Below are positions 35,447-47,400 of a stretch of DNA of 64,000 nt, piece after piece. The stretch is from assembly GCA_019775845.1 (NCBI GenBank), contig JADQAV010000043.1, positions 1 to 64,000 of the forward strand. Direction: 5' to 3'. The notes below the pieces were generated by a model. That model was not told the DNA's origin. It did no database searches and worked only from the letters and a program-made list of their open reading frames with translations. Source of the DNA: Myrmaecium sp. VS I D KN 1. Its lineage: Eukaryota > Ascomycota > Dothideomycetes > Valsariales > Valsariaceae. The translations under genes and the position numbers were made by a program. The stretch's first letter is position 1. The number at the start of each line of letters is the position of its first letter.

Positions 35447-37935
35447 TCACCCCCTCTTCCTCGGACTCCTCTTCCGCGGACTCCTCCTGAGCACCGAATT
35501 CACCTTCGCCTCCTCCGGGCTACTCGTCAGATCCACGATCGGCAAGGGGATCTTCTTCTTGACCTCCGGCCTGCTCCTCTCCCTCTCCCTCCCCTCATCG
35601 TTCGCCGGTGCTTTCCGCTCTCGCAAGCCACTCCTTCGTCCAGCAGCAGCAGCAGCAGGAGGAGGAGGAGGAGGAGAAGGAGTAGCCGGCGCATGTTCCA
35701 CCTTGACAATCCCCAACTCCTCCTCCATCCGTTGAAGCTGCGCCTCACTCATCGCACTGCTCAATCCCGACGTGCTGCTCGCAGCCGCCGGAGCACTCTC
35801 CCGCTTGCCAATCCCCAACTCCTCCTCCATCCGTGCCAGGCCGCGTTCGCTCATCACGCTGCTCAATCCCGACGTGCTCCTCGCAGCCACCGGAGCGCTC
35901 TGCCTCTTGCCCATCCCCAACTCCTCCTCCATCCGTTGAAGCTGCGCCTCGCTCATAGCGCTGCTGAGTTCACTCGTACTCGCCACCCCAGTAGCCCCAT
36001 CAGCAGCAGCAGCAGCAGCAGCAGCCCTCGAAGCCTTCGAAGCGGCCTCACAAAGTCTCGCACACAAAACCCCCACAAGCGCTCCGACCCTCGCCTCCGC
36101 ACGTTCCCAAACCCCCACCTCCTCCGCCCTCCCACCCGCACTCCCAAACCGCACCTTCCTCCCCCTCGCCTCCCTCCCCACCCGAAGCGCCTCAAGCAAC
36201 CCCTCCACCTCCCTCCGCACCTCCCCCTCCCCCTCCACCCCCACCAAACCCCCCATCTCCACCACCGCAACGAGCAGCTGCTCCAACAGCAGCACGACCT
36301 TGGCCTGCGCCAGCGCGGACGCCGACCGCGCAGGATGCGGGAGGAAGTCCGTCGCCCACTCGCGCGCGGTTGTCGGGAAGCGGGTGGCGTAGGTGGCCGG
36401 GTGGAAGGGGGCGGCGGTGAGGGGGAGGAGGAGGTTGGTGGCGAGGCGGGCGCGGAGGGCCGGGTCGGCGGGGAGGGCGGCGGGGCGGATGCTGTGGAGG
36501 AAGGAGGCGTATTGCGCCAGGGGCAGCGGGGTCAGGTGTTCGGTGATGGTGTCGAGGAGGTCGGGGGCGTGGGTGAATGTGTCGGTGGGGAGGGAGGGGG
36601 GGGAGGAGGTGAGGTGGATGGGCAGGGGCGAGAAGGGCGCGGCGCGGATGAGGAGGGCGAGGAGGCGGTGGCGGAGGTGCAGGGAGCTTGGGGGGCCGAA
36701 GGGTTGGGTGACGGATGATGATGGTGGTGAGGGTTCGGCGTCCGCCATCGGCACGTCGCCGTTGGACTCCTCGGCCTTCGGCTTGTCGTGCTCGTCGTCG
36801 TCCGACTCGTTCTCATCGTAGTCCCCAAAATGGCCCTCGTCGATGTTGAGCCGCACCTCGCTAAGCCGAGTGAGCCGGTCCTCGCTCTTCGGGCCCAGCG
36901 TCTCATTCCTGAACACCTCCCGGAACTCCGCGCAGCAGCGATCACTCCCATCCGCCAAGATAGCGCGAAGGATGCGCCGACGCGCCGTGCGGCTCTCCGC
37001 CCCAGCATCCCACAAGTATCCCGCCAGCAGACTCCCCGCCATAACATCCGCGGCCTCCTCCGGGCTGCGCCCCTGCGCCTGTCGCGCCCGCTCCTCCCAA
37101 TCCGCCTCCAGCACCTCGACCATGAACCGAATCCACAGCTCCCAGCGCTCCCAGCGCGCCAGGTAACGCACGCTGCACGCGAAGCCCCAGCCCAGCACAG
37201 ACCAGAAGTCATCGCCGCGCACCCAGACGCTGCTCTTCGTCGCCAAATTACTGCGTATCGTATTGCCGCTCAGATCCTCCTCGTCCGAGCTTCCTCCGCC
37301 AGCAGCAGCACCACCGCCTCCCCCCGCCCTTCCGCGGACGCGTCGTCCGTAATGATGTGCCAGGCTCGGCGAGGAGGCGAACTGGAAGGCGGTGTGGAAG
37401 TCGGCGCCCACGGGCCCGACGACGCGGAGCAGGGCGCGCAGGTAGTGGAACGCGGCGTCGGAGGCCTGGCGGCGCTCGGCGGAGGTCGCTTTCGTTGTGA
37501 GGGAGGGGTGGACGATGAGGTTGGCGGCGAGCGCGAGGTGGGCCGGGGGCGGCACGGGGGCCGGGAGAGGACGGGCGGGCGTGGAGGCGGCGGTGCCGGC
37601 GTTTAGGAGGGAGGTGAGGAGGGTGAAGGCTTGGGTATCTGGGACGCGAGTGTGTGAGCAACCGTCGAATGATAGTGAATGGCTTGTTTTGGTCGTGGAG
37701 GCGTAAACGTACATTCCCCGTCTTCAAGGTAGACGCGCGCATGATTCTTGATCTCGTACGGCAGCGGTTTCGGCGGGCGGTGGAAGGATTCTGTTACGGG
37801 CGCATTCGGCGTGGGGAATTCGGGCGGCGTGTGGAGCGGCGTGGACGGCCGTGAGGTGCGGGTGGAAGGGTTGTGATCGCCTGGTGTTTGGGTCTCCTGC
37901 GCAGTCGAAAAGACCTCAGGCGGACTGGCGCTCAT
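35447..37935 (-). CDS. Conserved-looking nuclear-type protein with triple 35-residue repeat
   Basis: Two exons, 37713-37935 and 35447-37638, with a 74-nt intron (GTACGT/CAG) give 804 aa. I do not recognise the family. The N-terminus is Pro/Thr-rich, leading into a helical region (YEIKNHARVYLEDGEY) and a large helical core with WVRGDDFWSVLGWGF and RYLARWERWELW. An acidic stretch (DENESDDDEHD) lies near the middle. Toward the C-terminus are three tandem repeats of about 35 residues, each with SxLSSxMSE...RMEEELG (35690-35990). Poly-Ala/Pro runs and a basic tail (RRSPRKRSPRKR) suggest a nuclear, perhaps chromatin-linked, protein; this is inference from composition. Confidence 0.8.
35690..35990 (-). 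repeat. Three tandem ~35-residue coding repeats
   Basis: Three in-frame copies of about 105 bp in the preceding gene. Copies 1 and 3 share AMSEAQLQRMEEELG; the middle copy has VMSERGLARMEEELG. The linkers KRQSAPVAA and KRESAPAAA are also near-identical. The likeness points to recent duplication or homogenisation within the gene. Confidence 0.85.
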
Positions 37936-38300
37936 GGCGACCGGCGGAGGAGGAAGAATGTAGAATGGATGTGAATGCAGTGTGGAGGTGGTGGAGTTCA
38001 AGTTCCAGCTTGCAACAGTGCGGGACATCAACGAAGCTCGGAGCTCCGGCGCCGTTGTCGCGGCATCGCGGTATCACATGCTCTGGGTGCCTGAGGCACA
38101 TATATATATCAACCAATGGTAAGTGATCAGTGAGGTGCAAGGCTGCCCGTGCATGTGAGCGTAAGATATCAATATAGTATGAGATTGTCCCCCAGAACGG
38201 CTGAGAAGAACGGGAAAGATCCTACTTCATTCCAACATCAACAACCCAAGCCAGTCAACACAAATCTACGCTTCCAACCAATTCACTCCCTACCACCCCA
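37936..38300. other. Short intergenic region
   Basis: 365 bp holding the promoter side of the preceding leftward gene and the 3' end of the molybdate-transporter gene. A short AT run (CATATATATATCA) lies near 38100. No coding sequence. Confidence 0.5.
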
Positions 38301-39656
38301 TCAAGCCAGCAAAGCCGTCCTCTCATCCACATCCCTACTGTCCCTTCTTGCACCCCACCTCTCCCGCAGCCTCCCCACCGCCCGGCCACCCCACCACCAA
38401 ACCATTCCGGCAACGAAGCCCACGCCATCATTCCGAAAAGCCAGCAGCCCAGCCACAGTAACCAGCAGCACGCTCCAGCGTTCCCGCTTCTCCTCCTCAC
38501 CCAGCGTTCGCACAATCTTCCTCCCATCCTCGCCCTCCTCGACCAAATCCCGCGCGCCATCGCACAACCCCGCCACGACACCAGCCAGTTCGATCCCACT
38601 CGCCAGGACCATGACGCCGAGGACGCTCTTGGGGAAGGCTCGGAGGACCTCCAGGACTCCCGCCGGACCAGCCAGCACGCATCCCAAGCCGAGCAGCATC
38701 TTCGCCAGGCCCAGGACGACGACGCTCGCCCCGCTCCGAGCCCCGAAGCGGTACTGACCCGCCAGCCCGCCGCTGCCGTGGCAGACGGGCATCGCCCCGA
38801 ACCACGGCGCCATCACGTTCGTCACGCCCACGCTGAGCGCCAGGGCCGTCACTCCGGGCTCCGGCACGTCGGGGAGGAGGTCCTTGCTCAGATGGCTGAC
38901 GGCCAGGACGCTGTTGAGGAGCGTGAGCGGCAGCTGGCCCAGACTCGCCGTCACCGTCGCCTCGACAAACGTCCGCCATCCCGGCCGCAAGACAGGCGGA
39001 ACCGTCGGTCCCTCCACCTCTCCACCATCCCCACCACCATCCATCCGCATCCGCACCCCCGCCACCACCAACCCCCAAACAAACAGCCCCAACGCAACCG
39101 GAAACGCCTTACACCTGCTCGTCACACACATCAACCCCACAAACCCCACCGCCCACGCCCAATTATCCCCCCACCACGGTCCCGTCCATCCCAACCCACC
39201 CAGCAAGCCCGCCCCCGCACTCAAACACAAACTCAAGCCCGCCCCAACCTGCACCCCCTTCACCACCGGCACAGGCACCACGCGCGCCAGTCCCGCCACC
39301 CCTCCCGTCAACGCCAGCATCAGCAGCGCGGCGCCCACCACGATACCCGCCGCCGCCGTGGTAGCCGCGTCGAACCCGCGCGCCAGCGCCACCGCCGCGA
39401 TCGCCTTCATCGGCTGCACCGGCAGCGGCACGCCGAAGAGCAGGCCCGTGGCCACGTTGGCGAGGCCCGAGGCGAGCAGCGTGGTCGAGAGCTTGACGCT
39501 GCCTTGTCGGGCGAGCGCGGTGAGGAGCGGGAGGAGGGTGCCGAGGTCGCCGAGGGCGCCGGCGAGTTCGGCGAGGGGTTGGGCGCGGAGGGTGTGGTAG
39601 GAGCGGGTGGTGAGGGCGTGGAGGCGGCGGCGGAGGGGGTGGGAGGGGAGGGACAT
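38301..39656 (-). CDS. MOT1-type molybdate transporter
   Basis: A single exon of 451 aa with about ten hydrophobic membrane segments. The family signatures are clear: ELAGALGDLGTLLPLLTALA near the N-terminus, then GLLFGVPLPVQPMKAIAAVA (~100-120), and in the second half PEPGVTALALSVGVTNVMAP and MPVCHGSGGLAGQYRFG. These mark the MOT1 family, related to sulfate permeases but without a STAS domain. It imports molybdate, or moves it out of the vacuole, for molybdenum-cofactor enzymes such as nitrate reductase. The C-terminal TALL could be a sorting signal (inference). The start is the ATG giving a short cytosolic lead before the first helix. Confidence 0.92.
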   Translation of the reverse strand: MSLPSHPLRRRLHALTTRSYHTLRAQPLAELAGALGDLGTLLPLLTALARQGSVKLSTTLLASGLANVATGLLFGVPLPVQPMKAIAAVALARGFDAATTAAAGIVVGAALLMLALTGGVAGLARVVPVPVVKGVQVGAGLSLCLSAGAGLLGGLGWTGPWWGDNWAWAVGFVGLMCVTSRCKAFPVALGLFVWGLVVAGVRMRMDGGGDGGEVEGPTVPPVLRPGWRTFVEATVTASLGQLPLTLLNSVLAVSHLSKDLLPDVPEPGVTALALSVGVTNVMAPWFGAMPVCHGSGGLAGQYRFGARSGASVVVLGLAKMLLGLGCVLAGPAGVLEVLRAFPKSVLGVMVLASGIELAGVVAGLCDGARDLVEEGEDGRKIVRTLGEEEKRERWSVLLVTVAGLLAFRNDGVGFVAGMVWWWGGRAVGRLRERWGARRDSRDVDERTALLA

Positions 39657-40901
39657 GGTTGGTGGTTCTTTTGTTTCTTGTTCTTCTTCTTTTTGGCCTG
39701 TAGCTCTTTCTCGTTCTCGATCCTTGTGCCAGAGGCTTCGTCGCGAGGATGTGCTACTCGTGAAGTTGACCTTGACTGATTCCAAGGCAGAACGCAAGAG
39801 ACGGCCAAAAGCACGCGCGCTTGCCAGGAAGAACTGGAGAAAGTGAAGACCAAGGAGAAAAACAAAGCAGCAGCAGAAGGAGGACCAGGAGCAGGTAACG
39901 CTTTAGCAAACCCCGGAGGGGAAAGTGAAGTGGTGAAGAAGTAAAGTTGAAGTCGAAGTAGGTGCAGTTAAACACGCGAGGTGCGGGGAAAGTGAAGCCG
40001 ATAAGGCCCCTCGGAGCTCGGACCCCTCTCCGCGGGGATGGATGGAATGGATATTGTTGATTCTGTAAGAGGCTATATGGTTAGATATTATATACATATG
40101 CATGAAGAGAAAAGAAAAAGAGCGAGAGATAGCCTAGGTATCCAGGGCTATGCTCCAATTACATATACTCCGTCATAGTAACAACGCCACTCCACCGCCG
40201 CAGATCCAAGAAAAAAGAAATGCAGGAAAATCAATTCAAAACCACATATTTATATACACACAACCCAACTCAACGCCAAAACACCAGACTCTTCCGGAGA
40301 GTCCAGAGACTCCAAAAGAGACGGTCTGGATCATATAGGAAAAATATTGATCTCACATTTTCCCTACTCCTATGCCGCCCTCGGTATCCAGCCCTCTCCC
40401 CCTCAGCCCAGCCCTGTCAAAACGCGCCATTCACACCCACTAAAACCCAATGAATGAAGAAGAAGGAGAAGGAGAAGGAGAAGAAGAAGAACTAGCAAGA
40501 AGAAAGAAACGACCTCAGAGTGTGAAAAAGTGGTAATTTCCATGCCTATAGCTCCAGCCTCCAGCCTCCAATAGCTAAAGCACACCATCCATCCATCTCT
40601 CTCTCTCTCTCTCATCACGCTCAAAGAAGCCTGTCCCCACTCCTCTCCTCGCAGGCCTCAGCATGAACCATCAAGACCAAAGTTCCAAAACCAAAGCCTC
40701 CGCTAAAACCAACCAAACCCAATCCCAATCCCAAACCGCATCCTCAATGGAAAAGAAAGGGGGAGAAAATCCACAGGAGGAAGGCGGGAAAAAAGGTTCA
40801 AAAAGGATCAAAAAGGTTCAAAAAGGAAGGAGGTAGTCCCACTCAACCACACCCATCCGCTTTTCCTACCGCACCCTCCCTCCTTCCTTCCCTCCAATCC
40901 C
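39657..40901. other. Gene-free region with simple repeats
   Basis: Promoter side of the molybdate-transporter gene and 3' side of RTF1. It contains a GAAGGA/GAAGAA run (40458-40493), a CT run (40595-40612) and a 10-bp tandem repeat (40791-40830). No coding sequence supported. Confidence 0.5.
40791..40830. repeat. 10-bp tandem repeat (AAAAGGTTCA)4
   Basis: Four head-to-tail units: exact, one change (GATCA), exact, and a diverged last copy. It lies just past the stop codon of RTF1, probably in its 3' UTR. Confidence 0.75.
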
Positions 40902-42690
40902 TCAAATATCAATATCAATCCCCAAATCCATCCCCGCAATAATCTCATCATCCATCTTCTTCGGCTTAAACGTCAGGGTGCCAACCCTCTTGCTCCCCGC
41001 CCCAGCCACCGGCGTCGCCGTGCCAGACACAGTGACCGCCCCATTCGGCGTCGCCGTGCGGCTAATATCGCTGCCATCAAACAGCGCATCCAAGCCATCG
41101 GCGCCCGGGACAGCCAAATTCTTCTTAGCCGCCGCCGCCTCTTCCGCCTTGCGCTTAGCCTCCTCCTCCGCCTTGCGTTTCTCCTCGCGGCGCTGACGAG
41201 CATACTCGCGCGCCGCCAGCTCCGCCTCGCGTTCCCGGACCAGCGCCGCGCGCACCTGGCGCGAGTTCTCCTGGCGGTTCAGCCGGTTGACCATGGCGAG
41301 ACGTTCGGCCTGGGTATCGCGGGTCGGCGCCGCCTTGTGTGCCGGCGTGGCCGTCTTCGCCGCGAACGTGCCCGCGTACTTCTCCTGCAGGCCGTTCTGC
41401 CGCTTCAGCTTGTCTTGGATCTCCGTCTCGGTCCAACGGTGGTGCACGAGCCAGTTGATATCGCTGACTTTCTGCTGCACGGCTGCTTTCGTGGGCCACT
41501 TCATGTTGTCGATCGCCAGCTGCTTTCGCCACCGCTCGAGCTCCGCCTGCGAAGCGTTAGCATGACATGATGTATGGTGTGAGGGATACTTACATCCGTG
41601 AAGCGAGACTCCGAGCACGCGATGAACGGCCACTCCTTCTCCGCCTTGCCGTGTGCGAGGACAGCATACTGATCCGTGATGAACCGCTTGCCGTTGGAAG
41701 TCTCCATCATGTACGGCTTGCCCTCGACGAAGCCCTTGATCTCCGCCACGCGATACGTCATCTGTCCGGACTCGTGGTTGATGCCGATGTTGACACGGCA
41801 GTAGCAGCCAGTGATGGCATCTTCAAATCCAGGATAGAAGCACACCTTTGCGAAGTTCATCCGACCCACACGAGCACGCTGAATGTCCACGACGTCAGCA
41901 GGAGCCTCGTCACGCTCAGCAGCGGCGGCTTTGGCCTGCGCGTCGGCATCCGCTTCGCTGTCACCTTCGGCGTCGCGGTCGGATGGACTTCCTTCCCGAG
42001 ATGACGAGCGACGGCGAGCAGTACGGTCAGTGCGACGCCGGCGTTCAGCACCCTTCGCCTCTCGCTGTCGCTTGTATGCTTCCAGCGTCTCGCTCGCCTT
42101 CGTCTTCGCACGGCTAGGCTTGCGGTGTGACTCTTCCAGGTCGGCCGCACCAGCCTTGCGCTTGTTTTTGTTGGCTGACCGGGCCTCTTCACGCTCGCGC
42201 TCCTTCTGACGAGCACGCAGCTTCATGTTCTGGGCGCGGGTCTCGACTTCCTGGGCACGCTCGGCAAGGATGGCCTCACGTTCGATTTCGGGCATGGCGA
42301 GCAGCTTGCGGCGATCATCTTCGTCGGTGTATTTGCCTTCGAGCGGGTAGAGCGCCATGTCGTTTTCGTCGTCGTCGTGAGCGTCGTGCTCGGAGTCGGA
42401 TTCCTCCATGGCACCCGAGCCCAACGAGTTGGGCGATGACGGTGCGACGGACGACCTGTAGCGACGGCGGGTCAGCTTCATGTCGAAGTGGCGTGGTCGT
42501 GGTTGTGGTGGAGGAAGGGTGGTGGGAGCAGGTGGAAGTTGACGCGGGGAGAGTTAAGAAGAGACAAGGTAGGTGCGGTGACAATGGGACGGGAGATGGG
42601 ATGGATAAGCAGCGGGACCACGTACGCTTCACCCTCCTCCTCATCGCCAGCGAGAGCCAGGAGCTCAGCGTCGAGATCGTCGTCAGACAT
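40902..42690 (-). CDS. RTF1: RTF1, Paf1 complex subunit (Plus3 domain)
   Basis: Three exons, 42626-42690, 41594-42455 and 40902-41546, with introns of 170 and 47 nt, give 523 aa. The N-terminus is acidic (MSDDDLDAELLALAGDEEE), followed by a PLEGKYTDEDDRRKLLAMPE segment and a long charged region. The Plus3 domain (~215-350) contains FYPGFEDAITGCYCRVNIG, YRVAEIKGF and ITDQYAVLAHG. The C-terminal third is a Lys/Glu/Ala-rich helical stretch, likely a coiled coil, that would contact other Paf1 complex members. RTF1 acts in the nucleus on elongating RNA polymerase II and promotes H2B ubiquitination. The length is normal for filamentous ascomycetes. Confidence 0.94.
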
Positions 42691-44426
42691 GGTCGCACCC
42701 GTCGATAGACGTGGACAGAGCGATGGAACGGAATTGAGAACGGAAGAACAGCGGAGTCGGGTGCCACAGGAGATGTGACGGCTAAGGCAGGTGAGCGGTC
42801 GGTGTGGTCAGGGGAGTGGGCGAGGGACTTGGAAACGTGAAAGATGAAAGAAGGAGCAACAGTTGGGAGGACAGGCGGTCGAGTTGCACATGGCCGGATG
42901 AGCTAAGGTAGGTATTGGCCGGGTCCGGGCCGACGTTGTTCCCGGCTGGACCTGAAGGGTAAGCGGCCCTGATTGGAACTCTGTGGATGTGAATTGCTTT
43001 GAAAGCTGAACACGCAAGACATTCTTAATGACTTTGAAAACATATCCAGGCAATCAAACTGCATGTTCTTATACCGATGTGAATATGGTGGTTCGTGGGA
43101 AATAGTGAAGGCTTTTAATTGAATAAACCGCACGTATACACCCGCGTCATCACGTCAATCGATCACTTACAAAGGCTTGGCATCGGGCTGGACAGGAAGT
43201 GTTCAAGAACTCCATTGTTCATATGGACAACGCTGTTGATCAGGCAGCCTTTCAGTTCACCATATATACGCTATCGTCGCCAAATGTGCAATTCAGCAGG
43301 CTTCATTGCTGTCCACCCGCGACGTCCAGCGCTGTGACAAGTTTTGGTTCTCGACACAGTCCAGCAGTAGCAGACAATCCTGCCGCTGTCGCTTGGGAAC
43401 ACATCGCTCTCTTGTCGAGTGATAGATAGATGGCATTGTACGTCACTCCTGGAGTGCTGAGCGCTAGGTTCGTCACGACGGGTTGTTGATCGCATGACTG
43501 CAGTTCCGTAGGTTATGCAGGGTCGATGTTGGAAGTCTGCAGTCTCTGGGAGGGCGTAGGTATCTATACGAATGCCCAGTGAGAGTAACGGTGCTCGCCA
43601 TACATACTTGCATTTGACAGCCAGTCACAGCTGTCATGTAAGGCGGATGCGGGAGTATATCAATCATCGTGATCTAAATCCCTCCGCGGTCCGAGCGTAT
43701 TCGCATTCGGAGGCCAAGGATAGGTCTGATCAAGGATGGACTGACGTGAACGGTCAGAGAACGCGTGGCTGGGATGGAAGGATGAAAGAAGTCCAGAGGC
43801 TGATTGAACGGTGAGCTGGCCAGTCCGCCCGGCCACCAGCGGAAAAGGCGGTGGAGATGTTGGGATATATCAATCGCGATGATCGCTAACGCAAGATGAG
43901 CATCCAAACAAACAGAGCTCTCTTTGCCGTGAGCGTCGTGTGTCCGTCGGAGTCGGTCTTGTCCTCCCTTCACGTTCTCACGTTCTTTGTCGCCGCGGGA
44001 ACCCCCCGGAATTCCCGATCGAGGTTAAGGTTGGCAGGCGCGGCACGGACATCATCATCATCCCCGTCGTCGCTGAGGAATTTGGTGCCTTGCCCGCCCT
44101 TAAGGTACCAAGGTACCCACGTCCCTGCCCGGCTTCCACTGTTTCCAGCATCCGGACAACGAAACCTCCGTAAACCGCGACCTCTTCCTACTTCCTCCTC
44201 CACCTCCACTTCTTACTTCCAATACTCTGATACGAACATCGTGATATTGCATTCTTCTTTATACCCACTCTCTTCATGCCTGCGTGAGCGTTCTACCTCT
44301 TCACCAAGCAAGCAGCTGTCTGGTAGCTCCTTTACCGACCGCATCCCGCCGGAACCCTCCTCACTGCTCACAACCCTCACCCACCACGCCCCCTAGAGCC
44401 GGTCCGACGCGTTCACAACCTTCATA
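42691..44426. other. Divergent promoter region between RTF1 and OSH3
   Basis: About 1.7 kb between two divergent core genes. No convincing gene. The right part (~43900-44426) is CT-rich and probably the 5' leader of OSH3. Confidence 0.5.
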
Positions 44427-47400
44427 ATGGCCGGGATGGAGCAGTTGGAAATTCACAGCAAGGTGGGCCTCACCTTCAGACCTCTGATCCCTCTTCCACT
44501 AACCCCCGAACCCCCTCAGTCTTACCTCGTCCGATGGATCAACGTGCCCGCCGGCCACACCATCTCCTGGACTATCCAACCGCACAAGAAGTCGCTCAAC
44601 CTCGGCCTCTTCAAGCACCCGGGTGCCAACCCCGGCACAACCCCCAATCTCTCCTCGTCCACCATCGACCCTCCCGCGGCGTCCTCCCCAGCCGACAACA
44701 ACACCCTCGCCCTCCCGACGGCCACGCGCCCGCGAAGTGGCTCGCGCAATGACAACTCCTGGGTCGTGGAGAAACTACAGAGCCTCGGGCTGAAGCTGGT
44801 GGCATGGAAAGGAAAATGTGAAGCGGACAAGGTGACGGTGGGCCAGTACGACGTGCCCGAGGGGGAAGGAGGCATGTACGGGCTGTGCCTGGACAACACC
44901 TTCTCCAAGACAGTCTCCAAGACGTGCACCTTCATGATGATGAGCTATCCGACCAACGCGCCGCCCAAGTCCGGCCACCACCTCCACTTCTCCCAAGCAC
45001 CTGCAGGGGGCCCTCCGCCGCCGCTCCAGGGCAAGCCGAGCCCGCATCTGGGGAGCGACTCCTCCGAATCGCTCGCACACGACCCGAACAAGACGGTCGG
45101 CACCGGTCCGCGGCCAAAGTCCTCCTACGGCGTCGAATCCAAGGACGCCTCTGGCTCGGCCTTCTACACCGGCATCCTACAAAAGAAGCGACGCAAACGC
45201 AACCAGGGTTACGCCCGGCGGTTCTTCTCGCTCGACCTGACCACCGCCACCCTCTCCTACTACCGCAACAACCACTCCTCCGCCCTGCGCGGCGCCATCC
45301 CCCTCTCGCTCGCCGCCATCAGCGCGAACGAGAAGACGCGGGAGATCTCCGTTGACTCGGGTGCCGAAGTCTGGCACCTGCGGGCCAACAACGCGAAGGA
45401 CTTTGAGGGCTGGCGGGATGCCCTCGAGCGTGCGTCGCGCTCGGCGGAGACGAGCAGAACCCCCGTCGCCGAAGTAACGGGACCGGATGGCGGTCTGGCG
45501 GTGCCCTCAGACCTCCCGCCCCCGGACGACGATCGCGATTGGGAGAAGGCGGAGGCGCTGGTCGGCCGCGTAGCAGGCATCCGGGACGCGGTCCGGCGGC
45601 TGGCGAAGGATACGGAATCGAAGATGGTGCCGGTCGCGCCGAGCGCTGGCAAAAGCGATCCCATGTCCCCCGGCGGCCAGTCCGACTCGCAGTCGGCCGT
45701 CTCGGACTACTTCGCCGACGACAGCGCATCTGCGAAGGTGTCCTTCTGGAAACGAAAACCAAGCGGCTCCGGCGCGAACCAGTCGGGCCTGTTCCGTCGC
45801 AGCGTGTCCTCCCAGCTCGCGGTCCCCGCATCTGAGAGCGCACCACCGGTGCCCCCGCTGCCCAACGGCGTCAAGCCGGTGCCGACCAGCAAACCGCCCG
45901 CTCCGGCCCCGCCGGCGGACGAGAGCGTCCACGCGAACTGCGTGGCCGTCCTGAAGGACCTGGACGCCGTGGTGTCGGAGTTCCGGGAGCTGCTCGTCCA
46001 GCACAAGCAGAAGGCGTCGGCGGGGCTACCCGAGCGACCCGCGCCGTCCCACCGACTGAGCATGGTCTCAACCGCGTCCTCAGACGAGTTCTTCGACGCC
46101 GTCGACGGCGACCCGGCGGCCAAGTCGACCTTCCTCACCATCCGCCGCGACAGCCACGACATGGACGGCGAGGCTCGCACCGACGATGTATCGGACGGCG
46201 AGTCGGAGTCGAGCAGCGATGGCGAAAGTGGTGGTGGTGGTGGCGGCGGCACCCTAACTCACCCACCCACCGAAGGCGACCCGGGCATCTTCCCCACGAA
46301 ACCGAAATCCCTCACGCCGCTCCCGCTCGACCCCGTGCCCCGACGGACGACGATCGCGCCACCAAAGGTGCCGCCTCCTAGCCTGATCGGCTTCCTCCGC
46401 AAAAACGTGGGCAAGGACCTCTCCACGATCGCGATGCCGGTGTCGGCGAACGAGCCGCTGTCGCTGCTGCAGTCGGTGGCCGAGGCGTTCGAGTACACGG
46501 AGCTGCTGGACGGGGCGATCGGGGCGGCGGCGGAGACGGGGGAGCGGCTGCTGCACGTGGCGGCGTTCGCGGTCTCCGGCTTCGCGAAGGCGCGGGTGAA
46601 GGAGCGGGCGGTGCGGAAGCCGTTCAACCCGATGCTGGGCGAGACGTACGAGCTGGTCCGGGAGGACAAGGGGTTCCGGTTCCTGGCGGAGAAGATCTCG
46701 CACCGACCCGTGCGGATGGCGTGCCAGGCCGAGAGCGCGGGCTGGACGGTCATCCAGGCGCCGCTGCCGGTGCAGAAGTTCTGGGGCAAGTCGGCCGAGC
46801 TCAATACCGACGGCCGGGCCCGGCTCTTCTTCCACGCCCTCGGCGGCGAGCAGTACAGCTGGACGCTCGCCACCTCCTTCCTGCGCAACATCATCGCGGG
46901 CGAGAAGTACCTCGAGCCCGTCGGCAGCATGACGGTGACGTGCGACTCCACCGGCGCCAAAGCCCTCGTCACCTTCAAAGCCGGCGGCATGTTCGCCGGA
47001 CGGTCCGAAGACCTCACCATCCAAGCCTTCTCCCCCTCCGGGTCCCCCCTGCCCCTCGGACTCGCAGGCAAATGGACCCAGTCCCTCCACTGGACCCGCG
47101 ACGGCGCCCCCGATCCTGCCCGCCCGCCCATCTGGACCGCAGGCCCTCTCGTCGATCAACCCGAGAAGCACTACGGCTTCACCCGCTTCGCCGCCGCCCT
47201 GAACGAAATCACCCCCGTCGAACGCGACCACCTGCCGCCCACGGACTCGCGCCTCCGGCCCGACCAACGCGCGGTCGAAGACGGCGCGCTCGATCGCGCC
47301 GAGGCGCTGAAGGCGCGGTTAGAAGAGCGGCAGCGCGCGCGCCGCCGCGTCATGGAGGAGCATGGCGAGCGCTGGGTGCCGCGGTGGTTTGTGCGTGCTG

